Origin: DASVAL01 sp035649575
GTDB lineage: Bacteria > Planctomycetota > UBA1135 > UBA2386
DNA: 18,949 nucleotides
Assembly: GCA_035649575.1 (NCBI GenBank)
Contig: DASRJH010000202.1
Coordinates: forward strand, 1-18,949
Direction of reading: 5' to 3'
Shown piece after piece: positions 8,415-14,954 of this stretch. Under the pieces are notes generated by a model. The model had not been told where the DNA came from, did not search any database, and worked only from the letters and a program-made list of their open reading frames with translations. Position 1 is the stretch's first letter. The number at the start of each line of letters is the position of its first letter. The position numbers were made by a program, and so were the translations under genes.

Positions 8415-9062
8415 GTGAAGAACACCCCGGCCAAGAACCGCGTGCTGCCCGATGGCGACGTCGACCTGCTGGCCAACTACCGCGATGGCGACGTCGGAGC
8501 GTTTCGTCAGCTCGTCGATCTCTACCGGGACCGCATGGTCCAGTTCTTCTACCGGCTGTGCTGGGATCGCGACCGCGCCGAGGACCTGACCCAGGACTTG
8601 TTCCTGAAGCTGCTGCTCGGCAGCCGGCGGTATCGGCCCGAAGGCAGGATGACGACGTTCGTCTACCGCGTCGCCACCAATCTCTGGATCGACCACTACC
8701 GGCAGCAGCGGCCCCGGCCGCGGTTCTATTCGTTCGACCAGGCGGTGCTGCCCGAGAGTCAGATCGATCCGCCACAGACGGCCGGCCCCGGCGTCACGCC
8801 GATCCAGCAGCTGGCCGATAGCGAGGAGAAGGCCGCGATGCGCCGGGCTCTCGAGAGCCTCACGGAACCTCACCGTCTGGTCTTCGAGCTCGCGGTCTAC
8901 CAGGAACGACCTTATGGCGAGATCAGCGAGCTGCTCGGCATTCCGGTCGGTACCGTGAAGTCGCGCATGCACAACGCGGTGCAGGCGCTCAAGCAGATGC
9001 TCGGCGCGAGCACGCAGGAGCACGCGAACTCGATGCGGCCGAAGGCCGGAGGCGCAGGTTGA
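8415..9062 (+). CDS. ECF-type RNA polymerase sigma factor
   Basis: This is a 215-residue sigma-70 family protein with only regions 2 and 4, the extracytoplasmic-function layout. Region 2 (about 16-98) includes DRAEDLTQDLFLKLL and the DNA-melting segment TTFVYRVATNLWIDHYR. Region 4 (about 142-196) contains LTEPHRLVFELAVYQ and the helix-turn-helix YGEISELLGIPVGTVKSRM (167-185). A charged/Pro linker joins them. The GTG at 8415 is the first good start after the tsaE stop; a GTG at 8442 is an alternative. Neither has a clear ribosome binding site. The stop overlaps the start of the next gene (TTGA), which encodes a probable anti-sigma factor, so the pair is likely coupled. The signal it answers to is unknown. 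The reading frame stays open far upstream, antisense to recC, but only this part looks like a protein. Confidence 0.93.
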   Translation: MKNTPAKNRVLPDGDVDLLANYRDGDVGAFRQLVDLYRDRMVQFFYRLCWDRDRAEDLTQDLFLKLLLGSRRYRPEGRMTTFVYRVATNLWIDHYRQQRPRPRFYSFDQAVLPESQIDPPQTAGPGVTPIQQLADSEEKAAMRRALESLTEPHRLVFELAVYQERPYGEISELLGIPVGTVKSRMHNAVQALKQMLGASTQEHANSMRPKAGGAG

Positions 9063-10579
9063 GCGGCGCCGGTGACCGAGAGGCGGACGGCGGCGACCGG
9101 ATCGAGGGCGATCACATCGAGATCGCGGCCCTGGATCTGCTGCTCGGCCAGGGCACGCCCGCGGAACAGGACGAGCTGCGAGCCCGCATCGGGGCCGAGC
9201 CACGCCTCGCGCTCGAGATGGCGGACACGGTGACGCTACTCGAGAAGTTCCGCGAGCTGCGCGTCGAACCGAGCCCCACGTTCGCCGCGAGGCTCGCCGA
9301 CGTCGTGGCGCGCGCCGGACGACGCCGGCACCGCGCGCCGCCGAGGCGGGTCGGGCCTGGATGGATCGCGGCCGCCGCGGCGGTCGCGACGTTTGCCGGC
9401 TTGTTCCACTGGGATCCGCTGGCGCGGCGCAGCCCCCGCACCATTGCCGATGAGCTCGCCCTGGCAGCGGCCCCCGGCCCGTCGTCCGTGAAGAGCGCTG
9501 CGCGCGTGGAGCCCGTCGCACGAGTGGCTCCGGCGGCGGCGTGGGAGCCTTCGATCGCCGAGATGCGCCGGTGGCTCACGCAGGAACCGTCGCAGCGTCT
9601 GTGCGAAGCGCTCGAGGTGGGTCTGCGACCCGCGGACGACCCACTGAGCCGCTGGCTCGAGCCGTGCAACGTACTCGCGCGGTTGCGTCTGGACCACGAA
9701 CGATACGCGACGGCCGCGGTGCGGCAGCAAGCCTTGCGGGCCGGTGGTGGCCTGGTTGCCGCCGACGCGCGCGTGCAGACGCTCGTCGACCAGATCGCCG
9801 CGGAGCTCGCGGTGACGTTGTCGTCGAAGACGGCCGTGCCCGATCTCGGCGCGATGACCATGGCCTTGCGCGCACTCGTGGCGGCTGGTCCCGGCAACGG
9901 CGTGCGCAGCGGCGCGCTCGAACTCGGCGGCGAGTGGCTCGCAGCGCAGCTGCCTGCCCAGACGGGCTCGGGCCTGCTCACGGCGCTCGCGGCGCTGGTC
10001 GAGGTCGCGGCCGTGAACGGTGCCCATGCCGATCAGGTCGCGTACCACGGCGAACGGCTGGTCCACGAGGTGCTGAGCGCCGACGGACAGAACTGGGGGC
10101 GACAGCGCCCCGAACTGCTGTCGCCTCACGTGCCGGCCGCGACGATCGGCGACGGCGGTCGCCTGCTGCGCCTGCTGCCGGGCTTCGGTGTGGAGGTCGA
10201 CCGCTGCGCGCTCGTGCGGCAGCTGCTGCTCGGACAGCTGCGCGAACGCGCCGACCGCAAGGACGATGGCCCCGAGGTGGTCGCGGCGATGGTGTTCGGC
10301 AGCGCCGACCTGTTGGCGCCGAGCGAGCGCGACGAGATGGAAATGCAACTGCGGCGCTGGCACCCGGCCCGGCTTGCACCCGACTTCGTCACGGTGCATC
10401 AGCTTGCCTGGTCGCTCGAGCCAGGGCGCCCTGGTTTCACGCGCATGCAACGCGATCTGCGCCAGCTCGCGGTGTTGTCCGAACCGCAGCCGCTGCGCGA
10501 CCGCGCGGCTTTCTGCCTGTGCCTGGCGACGAACTACGCGGCCTTCCGCGGCAGCCCCGGCGACGTCACCGGCGACTAG
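9059..10579 (+). CDS. Probable membrane anti-sigma factor with large extracytoplasmic domain
   Basis: This 506-residue protein starts at a TTG overlapping the sigma-factor stop, with GGAGG six bases upstream. Residues 20-85 are acidic and helical (EIAALDLLLGQGTPAEQDEL, then a LLEKFREL helix), which resembles the cytoplasmic sigma-binding region of anti-sigma factors. A basic stretch (87-98) precedes one hydrophobic segment (about 101-117, GWIAAAAAVATFAGLFHW), predicting an N-in, C-out single-pass protein. The remaining ~390 residues are Ala/Leu/Arg-rich and look largely helical; I recognise no domain. I see no HxxxCxxC zinc motif, so it would be a zinc-free type. The function is inferred mainly from gene position and topology. 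Control by proteolysis or ligand sensing through the outer domain is plausible but not shown. Confidence 0.75.
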   Translation: MSGAGDREADGGDRIEGDHIEIAALDLLLGQGTPAEQDELRARIGAEPRLALEMADTVTLLEKFRELRVEPSPTFAARLADVVARAGRRRHRAPPRRVGPGWIAAAAAVATFAGLFHWDPLARRSPRTIADELALAAAPGPSSVKSAARVEPVARVAPAAAWEPSIAEMRRWLTQEPSQRLCEALEVGLRPADDPLSRWLEPCNVLARLRLDHERYATAAVRQQALRAGGGLVAADARVQTLVDQIAAELAVTLSSKTAVPDLGAMTMALRALVAAGPGNGVRSGALELGGEWLAAQLPAQTGSGLLTALAALVEVAAVNGAHADQVAYHGERLVHEVLSADGQNWGRQRPELLSPHVPAATIGDGGRLLRLLPGFGVEVDRCALVRQLLLGQLRERADRKDDGPEVVAAMVFGSADLLAPSERDEMEMQLRRWHPARLAPDFVTVHQLAWSLEPGRPGFTRMQRDLRQLAVLSEPQPLRDRAAFCLCLATNYAAFRGSPGDVTGD

Positions 10580-10590
10580 CGCCATTCCCG

Positions 10591-10618
10591 CGGGCTCCGC
10601 GCGAACCGCGGCCCGTTT
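10591..10618 (+). terminator. Hairpin terminator after the tsaE-sigma-anti-sigma operon
   Basis: Twelve bases after the stop, CGGGC-TC-CGCG pairs with CGCGGCCCG around a 5-base loop (CGAAC). This is nine GC-rich pairs with a two-base bulge, followed directly by TTT at 10616-10618. The T run is short, so efficiency is uncertain, but the position between two genes fits a terminator. Confidence 0.5.
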
Positions 10619-10690
10619 CACCGGCTTCTTTTCACTGGGCTTCCGCGGCAGCGTCGGATACCAAGTCGGCCACGTTCGCAGCCGAACCCT

Positions 10691-12289
10691 ATGGTCACAG
10701 CGGCATCGCTCGGCAGTCGTCTCTCACTGATGGTGGTCCTGCTGACGCACGCCGGGCTCGGCCAAGATCCGGTCACGCCTCCTGCACCGCCGCGGCAGGA
10801 ACCCAAGCCCCAGGAACCACAGAGACCTCCGGCGCCGCAGGGGCAGGAACCACAGGTGCCGGTCGACGCCGAGGCCGAGCGCCGCGGGGCCCCGATCCGC
10901 GACGTGACACTCGGCGACGTGCTGCGCATCGGAGTGGCGAACAACGTTCGCCTGCGCGCGGCCGAACTCGTGCCCCAGCAGGCGCGTCTCGACGTCCTGT
11001 TCGCCGAAGCCGGCTTCGAGCCCGAGCTCTACGGCAGCACGGGTTACCTCGACTCCGAGTCGCCGACGCGCAACGCCTTCAGCCCGTCGGTCTCGCGCAC
11101 CGTGATCGACGCCGAGGTCGGCTGGCGCCAACGCGTGATCACGGGCGGTTTGTTCGACCTCGCCTACCGGCCCGCCCGCTTCGAGACGGCCGGGGCCGCG
11201 GCGTTCCCCGAGAAGCAGTTCACGTCGGAGTGGGAGGCGTCGTTCCGGCAGCCGCTCTTGCGCGGGGCCTGGACCGACTACAACCTCGCCCAGGTCACGG
11301 CGGCCCGCTACGGCCTCAGCCAGGCGCGTCACACGTTCGACCAGGCCGTGCAGGACACCCTGCTCGAGATCGTCGTCGCGTATTGGGAGCTCGTGTTCGC
11401 GCGCGAGAACTGGCGCGTGCTGCAGTCGGCGCTGGCCGTAGCCGAGGAGCAGTTGCGCATCACGGGCGAGCGCATCCGCGTGAACCAGCTCGCCCCGCGA
11501 GATCGGGTCGCCGACGAGGCCGAAGTGGCGCGCGGCAAGGAGGCCCTGATCGTCGCGGAGAACCAGATCCGCGCGCGCGAAGACGACCTGCGGCGGCTCG
11601 TGTTCGACGCCACGAAACCCGAACTCTGGAAGATGAACTTCCGGCCCGTCGCGGAGATGAACGTGGTTCCGCCTGCTGCAGAGCAGCCGTTCGAGCCCAT
11701 CGTCGACATCGCGCTCGCGAACCGTCCCGATGTGCGCAGCCAGCGCAGCGCGGTGGCCATCGCCGAGGTGGCCCTGCTCGAGGCGGAACGCGACGCGCTG
11801 CCGGCCCTCGACCTCGTGACGGCATGGTCGAGCGACGGCGTCCGCGAGGACATCAACGCGGCCTTCCGCGATTCGCTCGACCAACAGTATCCCGACTGGT
11901 CGGTCCGGCTCGAGTTCGCGATTCCGATCGGCAACCACCAGGCTCGGGCTCGCAGCAACCGCGCCCAGCTCGAAGTCGAGCGCCAGCGCCGTCTGCTGCA
12001 CGCGATCACGCTCGACGTGACGAAGGACGTGCGCGAGGCCGTGCGCAACATGTACAGTCTCGGTCAGAGTGTGGTCGCCAGCTCCGAGTCGGTGCGACTC
12101 GCCGAGAGCAATCTCGAGACCGAGCAGGTGAAGCTGCGCGTCGGAGCATCGACGAACTTCGAGGTCCAACGCCGCAACCAGGCGCTGCGCGAGGCCCGCA
12201 GCCGCCTGCTGCGCAACCAGCTCGATTTCCGCGTGGCCGAGAGTCGATTGTTGCATGCCCAGGGTCTGCTGCAGGCGACCGTCGAGTGA
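10691..12289 (+). CDS. TolC-like outer-membrane efflux protein (OEP family)
   Basis: This is a 532-residue exported protein of the outer-membrane factor family, which forms trimeric channels through the outer membrane and periplasm for efflux pumps or type I secretion. Residues 1-24 form a signal peptide ending near AGLG/Q. A Pro/Gln-rich linker (25-57, repeated QEP) follows, then two OEP halves: TLGDVLRIGVANNVRLRAAE (73-92), the AYWELVFARENW helix and RITGERIRVNQLAPRD, then DIALANRPDVRSQRSAVAIA, an LEFAIPIGNHQARARSNRAQ strand/helix and the C-terminal LRVGASTNFEVQRRNQALRE. Length and duplicated architecture suit the family. The ATG at 10691 has no clear ribosome binding site, but gives a proper signal peptide; Met14 would leave it shortened. 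No adaptor or inner-membrane pump gene is adjacent, so the substrate cannot be inferred. Confidence 0.88.
   Translation: MVTAASLGSRLSLMVVLLTHAGLGQDPVTPPAPPRQEPKPQEPQRPPAPQGQEPQVPVDAEAERRGAPIRDVTLGDVLRIGVANNVRLRAAELVPQQARLDVLFAEAGFEPELYGSTGYLDSESPTRNAFSPSVSRTVIDAEVGWRQRVITGGLFDLAYRPARFETAGAAAFPEKQFTSEWEASFRQPLLRGAWTDYNLAQVTAARYGLSQARHTFDQAVQDTLLEIVVAYWELVFARENWRVLQSALAVAEEQLRITGERIRVNQLAPRDRVADEAEVARGKEALIVAENQIRAREDDLRRLVFDATKPELWKMNFRPVAEMNVVPPAAEQPFEPIVDIALANRPDVRSQRSAVAIAEVALLEAERDALPALDLVTAWSSDGVREDINAAFRDSLDQQYPDWSVRLEFAIPIGNHQARARSNRAQLEVERQRRLLHAITLDVTKDVREAVRNMYSLGQSVVASSESVRLAESNLETEQVKLRVGASTNFEVQRRNQALREARSRLLRNQLDFRVAESRLLHAQGLLQATVE
10811..10855. repeat. 12-bp direct repeat in the Pro/Gln-rich linker
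   Basis: CAGGAACCACAG occurs at 10811-10822 and again at 10844-10855, 33 bp (11 codons) apart. It encodes the repeated Gln-Glu-Pro-Gln in the linker after the signal peptide of the outer-membrane protein. It looks like internal duplication of a low-complexity linker. Confidence 0.7.
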
Positions 12290-12302
12290 GCCGATGCCAC
12301 CG

Positions 12303-12318
12303 GGCGTTCGCGAACGCC
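12303..12318. terminator. 16-bp perfect palindrome after the outer-membrane protein gene
   Basis: GGCGTTCGCGAACGCC begins 14 bases after the stop at 12289 and can form a six-pair GC-rich stem with a CGCG loop. No T run follows (GTTCGCC). It may be a terminator or mRNA 3'-end stabiliser. As a perfect dyad about 40 bp upstream of the next gene's candidate -10, it could also be an operator. Confidence 0.4.
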
Positions 12319-12355
12319 GTTCGCCGCTGGTGACGCAAGCCACGCTCCGAACTAG

Positions 12356-12361
12356 TAGGCT
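12356..12361 (+). promoter_or_regulatory. Candidate -10 element of the helical-repeat protein gene (TAGGCT)
   Basis: TAGGCT ends seven bases before the ATG at 12369, which would put initiation at or next to the start codon and give a leaderless message. No ribosome binding site is present. A weak TGACGC lies about 20 bases upstream; there is no convincing -35. Confidence 0.4.
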
Positions 12362-12368
12362 CTTGCCG

Positions 12369-14108
12369 ATGGCGCGACGTCTCCGATCCGTTCTCTCCAC
12401 CCTGCTGACCGTGGGTCTCCTGGTCGTCGCCGCGCGCGGGCTGCCGGCCGCGACACCAACACGACAAGGCGCGCAGGCGCAGGCGCGCGAGCAACTGCCG
12501 ATCCTGAAGCCTGCCGAGAATCCCTACAAGCTCGAACCGTTCCACGCCGACTTCCCGGTCGAGCTCGACTACCCGCCGCACAGCGGGCTCGAATACGACC
12601 GCACGCGGCGCCAGATGCTCGAACGCCTGGCCGCGAACCTGATGGGCTCCGGGCGCAAGGAGGCCTGGATGCTCGCCACCGAGTTCTTCTGGCGCGCGCC
12701 CGAAGATGCGGTCGAGCCGCTGATCGAAGCGATGGATCGCGCGTTCGGCAAACCCGGGCTCGCCGACGTCGTGAGGAACTGCGTCGAGGCGATGGGCAAG
12801 ATGGGCCGCGAGGAGTTCGACAGCGCGCTGCAGCGTGCGGTCGAGCACAGCAGCGACGCCGTGCGCCAGGCGGCGTTTTCGGCCCTCGCGACGTCGGGCA
12901 AGGTGAGCACGCTGTCGAAGATGATCGCGTGGTTCCCGCAGATGGATGGCAGGGCGCGCCAGGCGTTCTTGCGAGCCGTCCGTCTCCGGCTCGGCGCCGA
13001 GACAGTGCCGGTGCTGAAGCACTTCATGATGGCCGAGTTTCACAGCTCGTTGCGCGACCTGGTGCTCAAGGAGACGCTGCAGCTGCCGGCTGCCGCCGCG
13101 GCCGAGATCCTGGACGGGCGTTGGCCCGAGGCCGTGGACGAGTTCAAGGCGATCATCGCTGGCGTGAAGCACGCCGCCGGCGACGGGGCCGGCACGGCCT
13201 GGCTGAACGATGCCTTGCGGGGCGAGGACATCCACCAGCTCTCGCTCGCGATCAGGCACTGTGTGTTCTGCGGTCCGAACGCCGTCGGCGATCCCGGGGT
13301 CCTGCGCGAACCGCTGCTGCGGGCCTCGACCCACCTCCGACCCGAAGTCCGACTCGAAGTGGCGAGGGTGCTGACGCGCGTCGAAGGCGACGACATCGCG
13401 GATGTCTACGAGCTGCTGGTCGGACCAGACGAGGCATGGGAGATCCGGTCGATCGCGCTGCGCGAGCTCACGCGGCGGGGCCGCCCCAAGGTCGTCACGG
13501 TCCTGCTCGAGGAGGCGGCCACGGTGACCGGTATGCGACTGCAGCGGCTCTTGAGCGAGCTTGTTGCGAGCAGCGACGATCGCGCGGTACCGATCCTCGT
13601 CGAACGCTACCACAAGGCACCGCCGACCGAGCGACGCCCGTTCCTCCAGGCGCTGTCGGGGAACCAGAGCAAGGCCGCGGCCGCGGCCTTGTTCACGCTG
13701 TTCGTGGGCCCCGAGGAGGTGGTGGCGCAGGGCGCCTCGGGCATCTTCACGACCCGCAACTACATCCCCACGCTGTTGCTGAATCTGCGCGGCGTCGAGC
13801 AGGAGGTCCTTGCCGCAGCGGCGAAGATCCCGGCCGAGGAGTGGCGCCTGCGCGCGGCCTTGCTGCCGACGCTGGCCGGCATCGCGTCCGATCGCACCGA
13901 CAAGGAGCTCCAGGAAGCCTGCCTGAAGCCGGTCCGCGCGGTGTTGTTCGATCGCAACGAATTGCCGCAGATGCGTGTGCTGGCGCTCAACCTGTTGGCG
14001 CGCCGCTGGCTCACGATCGACGAGGTCTTGCGGCTCAAGAACATGCGGCTGCAGGAAAAGCCCGGCATGCGCGTGCTGTTCACGGACTTCCTGAACGACT
14101 GTTTCTGA
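12369..14108 (+). CDS. Exported HEAT-like helical-repeat protein of unknown function
   Basis: This is a 579-residue protein with an N-terminal signal peptide (MARRLRSV, then a hydrophobic core to about residue 26, with AAA/ATP cleavage possibilities). A Pro-rich stretch (about 30-70) leads into successive helix pairs typical of HEAT/armadillo-like folds. Examples are EDAVEPLIEAMDRAFGKPG, DAVRQAAFSALATSGK, PEVRLEVARVLTRVEGD, WEIRSIALRELTRRGRPKVV and MRVLALNLLARRWLTIDEV. These recur roughly every 35-45 residues. Such proteins act as binding scaffolds; no catalytic motif is visible. The ATG at 12369 is chosen because it starts the signal peptide and follows a -10-like TAGGCT at the right distance; an upstream start at 12255 would overlap the previous gene. 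No partner gene is evident. The fold assignment is from sequence pattern only. Confidence 0.85.
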   Translation: MARRLRSVLSTLLTVGLLVVAARGLPAATPTRQGAQAQAREQLPILKPAENPYKLEPFHADFPVELDYPPHSGLEYDRTRRQMLERLAANLMGSGRKEAWMLATEFFWRAPEDAVEPLIEAMDRAFGKPGLADVVRNCVEAMGKMGREEFDSALQRAVEHSSDAVRQAAFSALATSGKVSTLSKMIAWFPQMDGRARQAFLRAVRLRLGAETVPVLKHFMMAEFHSSLRDLVLKETLQLPAAAAAEILDGRWPEAVDEFKAIIAGVKHAAGDGAGTAWLNDALRGEDIHQLSLAIRHCVFCGPNAVGDPGVLREPLLRASTHLRPEVRLEVARVLTRVEGDDIADVYELLVGPDEAWEIRSIALRELTRRGRPKVVTVLLEEAATVTGMRLQRLLSELVASSDDRAVPILVERYHKAPPTERRPFLQALSGNQSKAAAAALFTLFVGPEEVVAQGASGIFTTRNYIPTLLLNLRGVEQEVLAAAAKIPAEEWRLRAALLPTLAGIASDRTDKELQEACLKPVRAVLFDRNELPQMRVLALNLLARRWLTIDEVLRLKNMRLQEKPGMRVLFTDFLNDCF

Positions 14109-14124
14109 CGCCGCGTTTGCCTCT

Positions 14125-14185
14125 GACGCCGCCGCGGGGGCTGGCCGCGTGTCTTGCCGTTGTTTCATCCCCGCGTGGCGGCGTC
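14125..14185 (+). terminator. 15-bp GC-rich hairpin after the helical-repeat protein gene
   Basis: GACGCCGCCGCGGGG (14125-14139) pairs perfectly with 14169-14185 apart from a two-base bulge (TG at 14176-14177), closing a 29-base loop. It starts 17 bases after the stop. No T run follows, so it would be a T-less terminator or 3'-end stabiliser, or part of a larger fold with the next three hairpins. Confidence 0.5.
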
Positions 14186-14195
14186 CTGGAGATCA

Positions 14196-14229
14196 ACTGA
14201 GCGGGTCGCTTCTTGGCGAGCCGCTCAGT
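14196..14229. other. Second hairpin of the convergent gap
   Basis: ACTGAGCGG (14196-14204) pairs with CCGCTCAGT (14221-14229). Inside, TCGC (14206-14209) pairs with GCGA (14216-14219) across a single G-G mismatch, leaving a six-base TTCTTG loop. That is 13 pairs in total. It is symmetric enough to form on either strand's transcript. Confidence 0.5.
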
Positions 14230-14236
14230 AGTTCCC

Positions 14237-14252
14237 ATCGCCGCGGGGCGAT
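14237..14252. other. Third, small hairpin of the convergent gap
   Basis: ATCGCC pairs with GGCGAT around a four-base GCGG loop. It is only six pairs and would not be notable alone, but it sits in line between two stronger hairpins. Confidence 0.35.
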
Positions 14253-14264
14253 CCACGAACCAGC

Positions 14265-14303
14265 GGAACGTCGCATCCAGCCGCCCGATCGCGGCGACGT
14301 TCC
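14265..14303 (-). terminator. Hairpin after the 14303-14932 gene
   Basis: GGAACGTCGC (14265-14274) and GCGACGTTCC (14294-14303) form a perfect 10-bp stem with a 19-base loop. On the minus strand the stem begins at the last base of the TAG stop, so it would act right at the end of that transcript. No T run follows on the minus strand. Confidence 0.45.
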
Positions 14304-14932
14304 TAGTAGACGATCCAGCGCTCGTCGTCGAGACCGCGGTAGGAGGCACGCAGCTCGAGCGTCTGCGCCGGCCGGCGATGGCCGCGGCCGGGCGCGATGC
14401 GCCGGTCGCCGAGACCGCTGTAGCCCTTCGCGAGGTTGCGCGTGTAGGCGCGCGGCGCGTTCTCGGGATAGAAGAACACGCAGCGCCCGGGGCCGACCGT
14501 GGACAGCGGCCACGCGGTCACTTCGTAGGCGGGCTCGGCGTCCGCAGAGGGTGTCTCCCTGGTGTCGGGCGGTGAGACCGCGATCTGGAACGCGTAGTGC
14601 TTGTTCTGCAGCGTGAGCAGGCTGTTCGGCAGCGGCTGGTCCAATACCTCGAGGTCGTTGACGAAAGCGCCGTCGCGCTGGGCCAGGGCGTGGAAAAACG
14701 CGAGCACGATCTCCACCGTGGCAGGGTCCCAGTCCGCACGAACAGTGGCGCCGCTCGCGCGGGCAGTTGCCTCGAGCAGAAGGGCAGCGATCTGGTCGGC
14801 GCGCCGTTCGACGCGGGCAGTGCGTTCCGCCGACTGGAACGGCACCCAGACCGTCGACACGAGCAACACGAGTCCGAGCGTCGTGAACCAGGCACCTGGG
14901 TTGCACCAACGCGACCGCCGCGAAACCTCCAT
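14303..14932 (-). CDS. Small membrane-anchored protein of unknown function
   Basis: I do not recognise this 209-residue protein. Basic residues MEVSRRSRW precede one hydrophobic segment (about 14-32, AWFTTLGLVLLVSTVWVPF), so it is probably an N-terminal anchor with the rest outside the cytoplasm. A charged helix (ERTARVERRADQIAALLLEA) and a globular part follow, with AFFHALAQRDGAFVNDLEVL, YAFQIAVSPPD and VFFYPENAPRAYTRNL, then an Arg/Gly-rich tail. Helix followed by beta-like region is superficially pilin-like, but there is no prepilin G/FxxxE cleavage site. The ATG at 14932 lies six bases after a -10-like GATACT and lacks a ribosome binding site. An ATG at 14956 would overlap the cca start codon and is less likely. 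Codon bias matches the neighbours, so I regard it as a real gene. Confidence 0.7.
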   Translation of the reverse strand: MEVSRRSRWCNPGAWFTTLGLVLLVSTVWVPFQSAERTARVERRADQIAALLLEATARASGATVRADWDPATVEIVLAFFHALAQRDGAFVNDLEVLDQPLPNSLLTLQNKHYAFQIAVSPPDTRETPSADAEPAYEVTAWPLSTVGPGRCVFFYPENAPRAYTRNLAKGYSGLGDRRIAPGRGHRRPAQTLELRASYRGLDDERWIVY

Positions 14933-14938
14933 CGGAGC

Positions 14939-14946
14939 AGTATCGT
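14939..14946. promoter_or_regulatory. Overlapping divergent -10 elements
   Basis: The plus strand reads TATCGT at 14941-14946, eight bases before the cca ATG. The minus strand reads GATACT at 14944-14939, six bases before the ATG at 14932. The two -10-like hexamers overlap by four base pairs, and the start codons are separated by 22 bases, leaving no room for ordinary leaders or ribosome binding sites. No -35 elements are obvious. Confidence 0.4.
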
Positions 14947-14954
14947 CGCGAACC

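Noticed and set aside
12255..12368. Upstream start for the helical-repeat protein
   Set aside because: It would overlap the end of the outer-membrane protein gene and bury the signal peptide. The ATG at 12369 gives a normal signal peptide.
12006..14168. 720-codon minus-strand open frame
   Set aside because: It is antisense to the outer-membrane protein and helical-repeat genes and shows shadow-frame composition.
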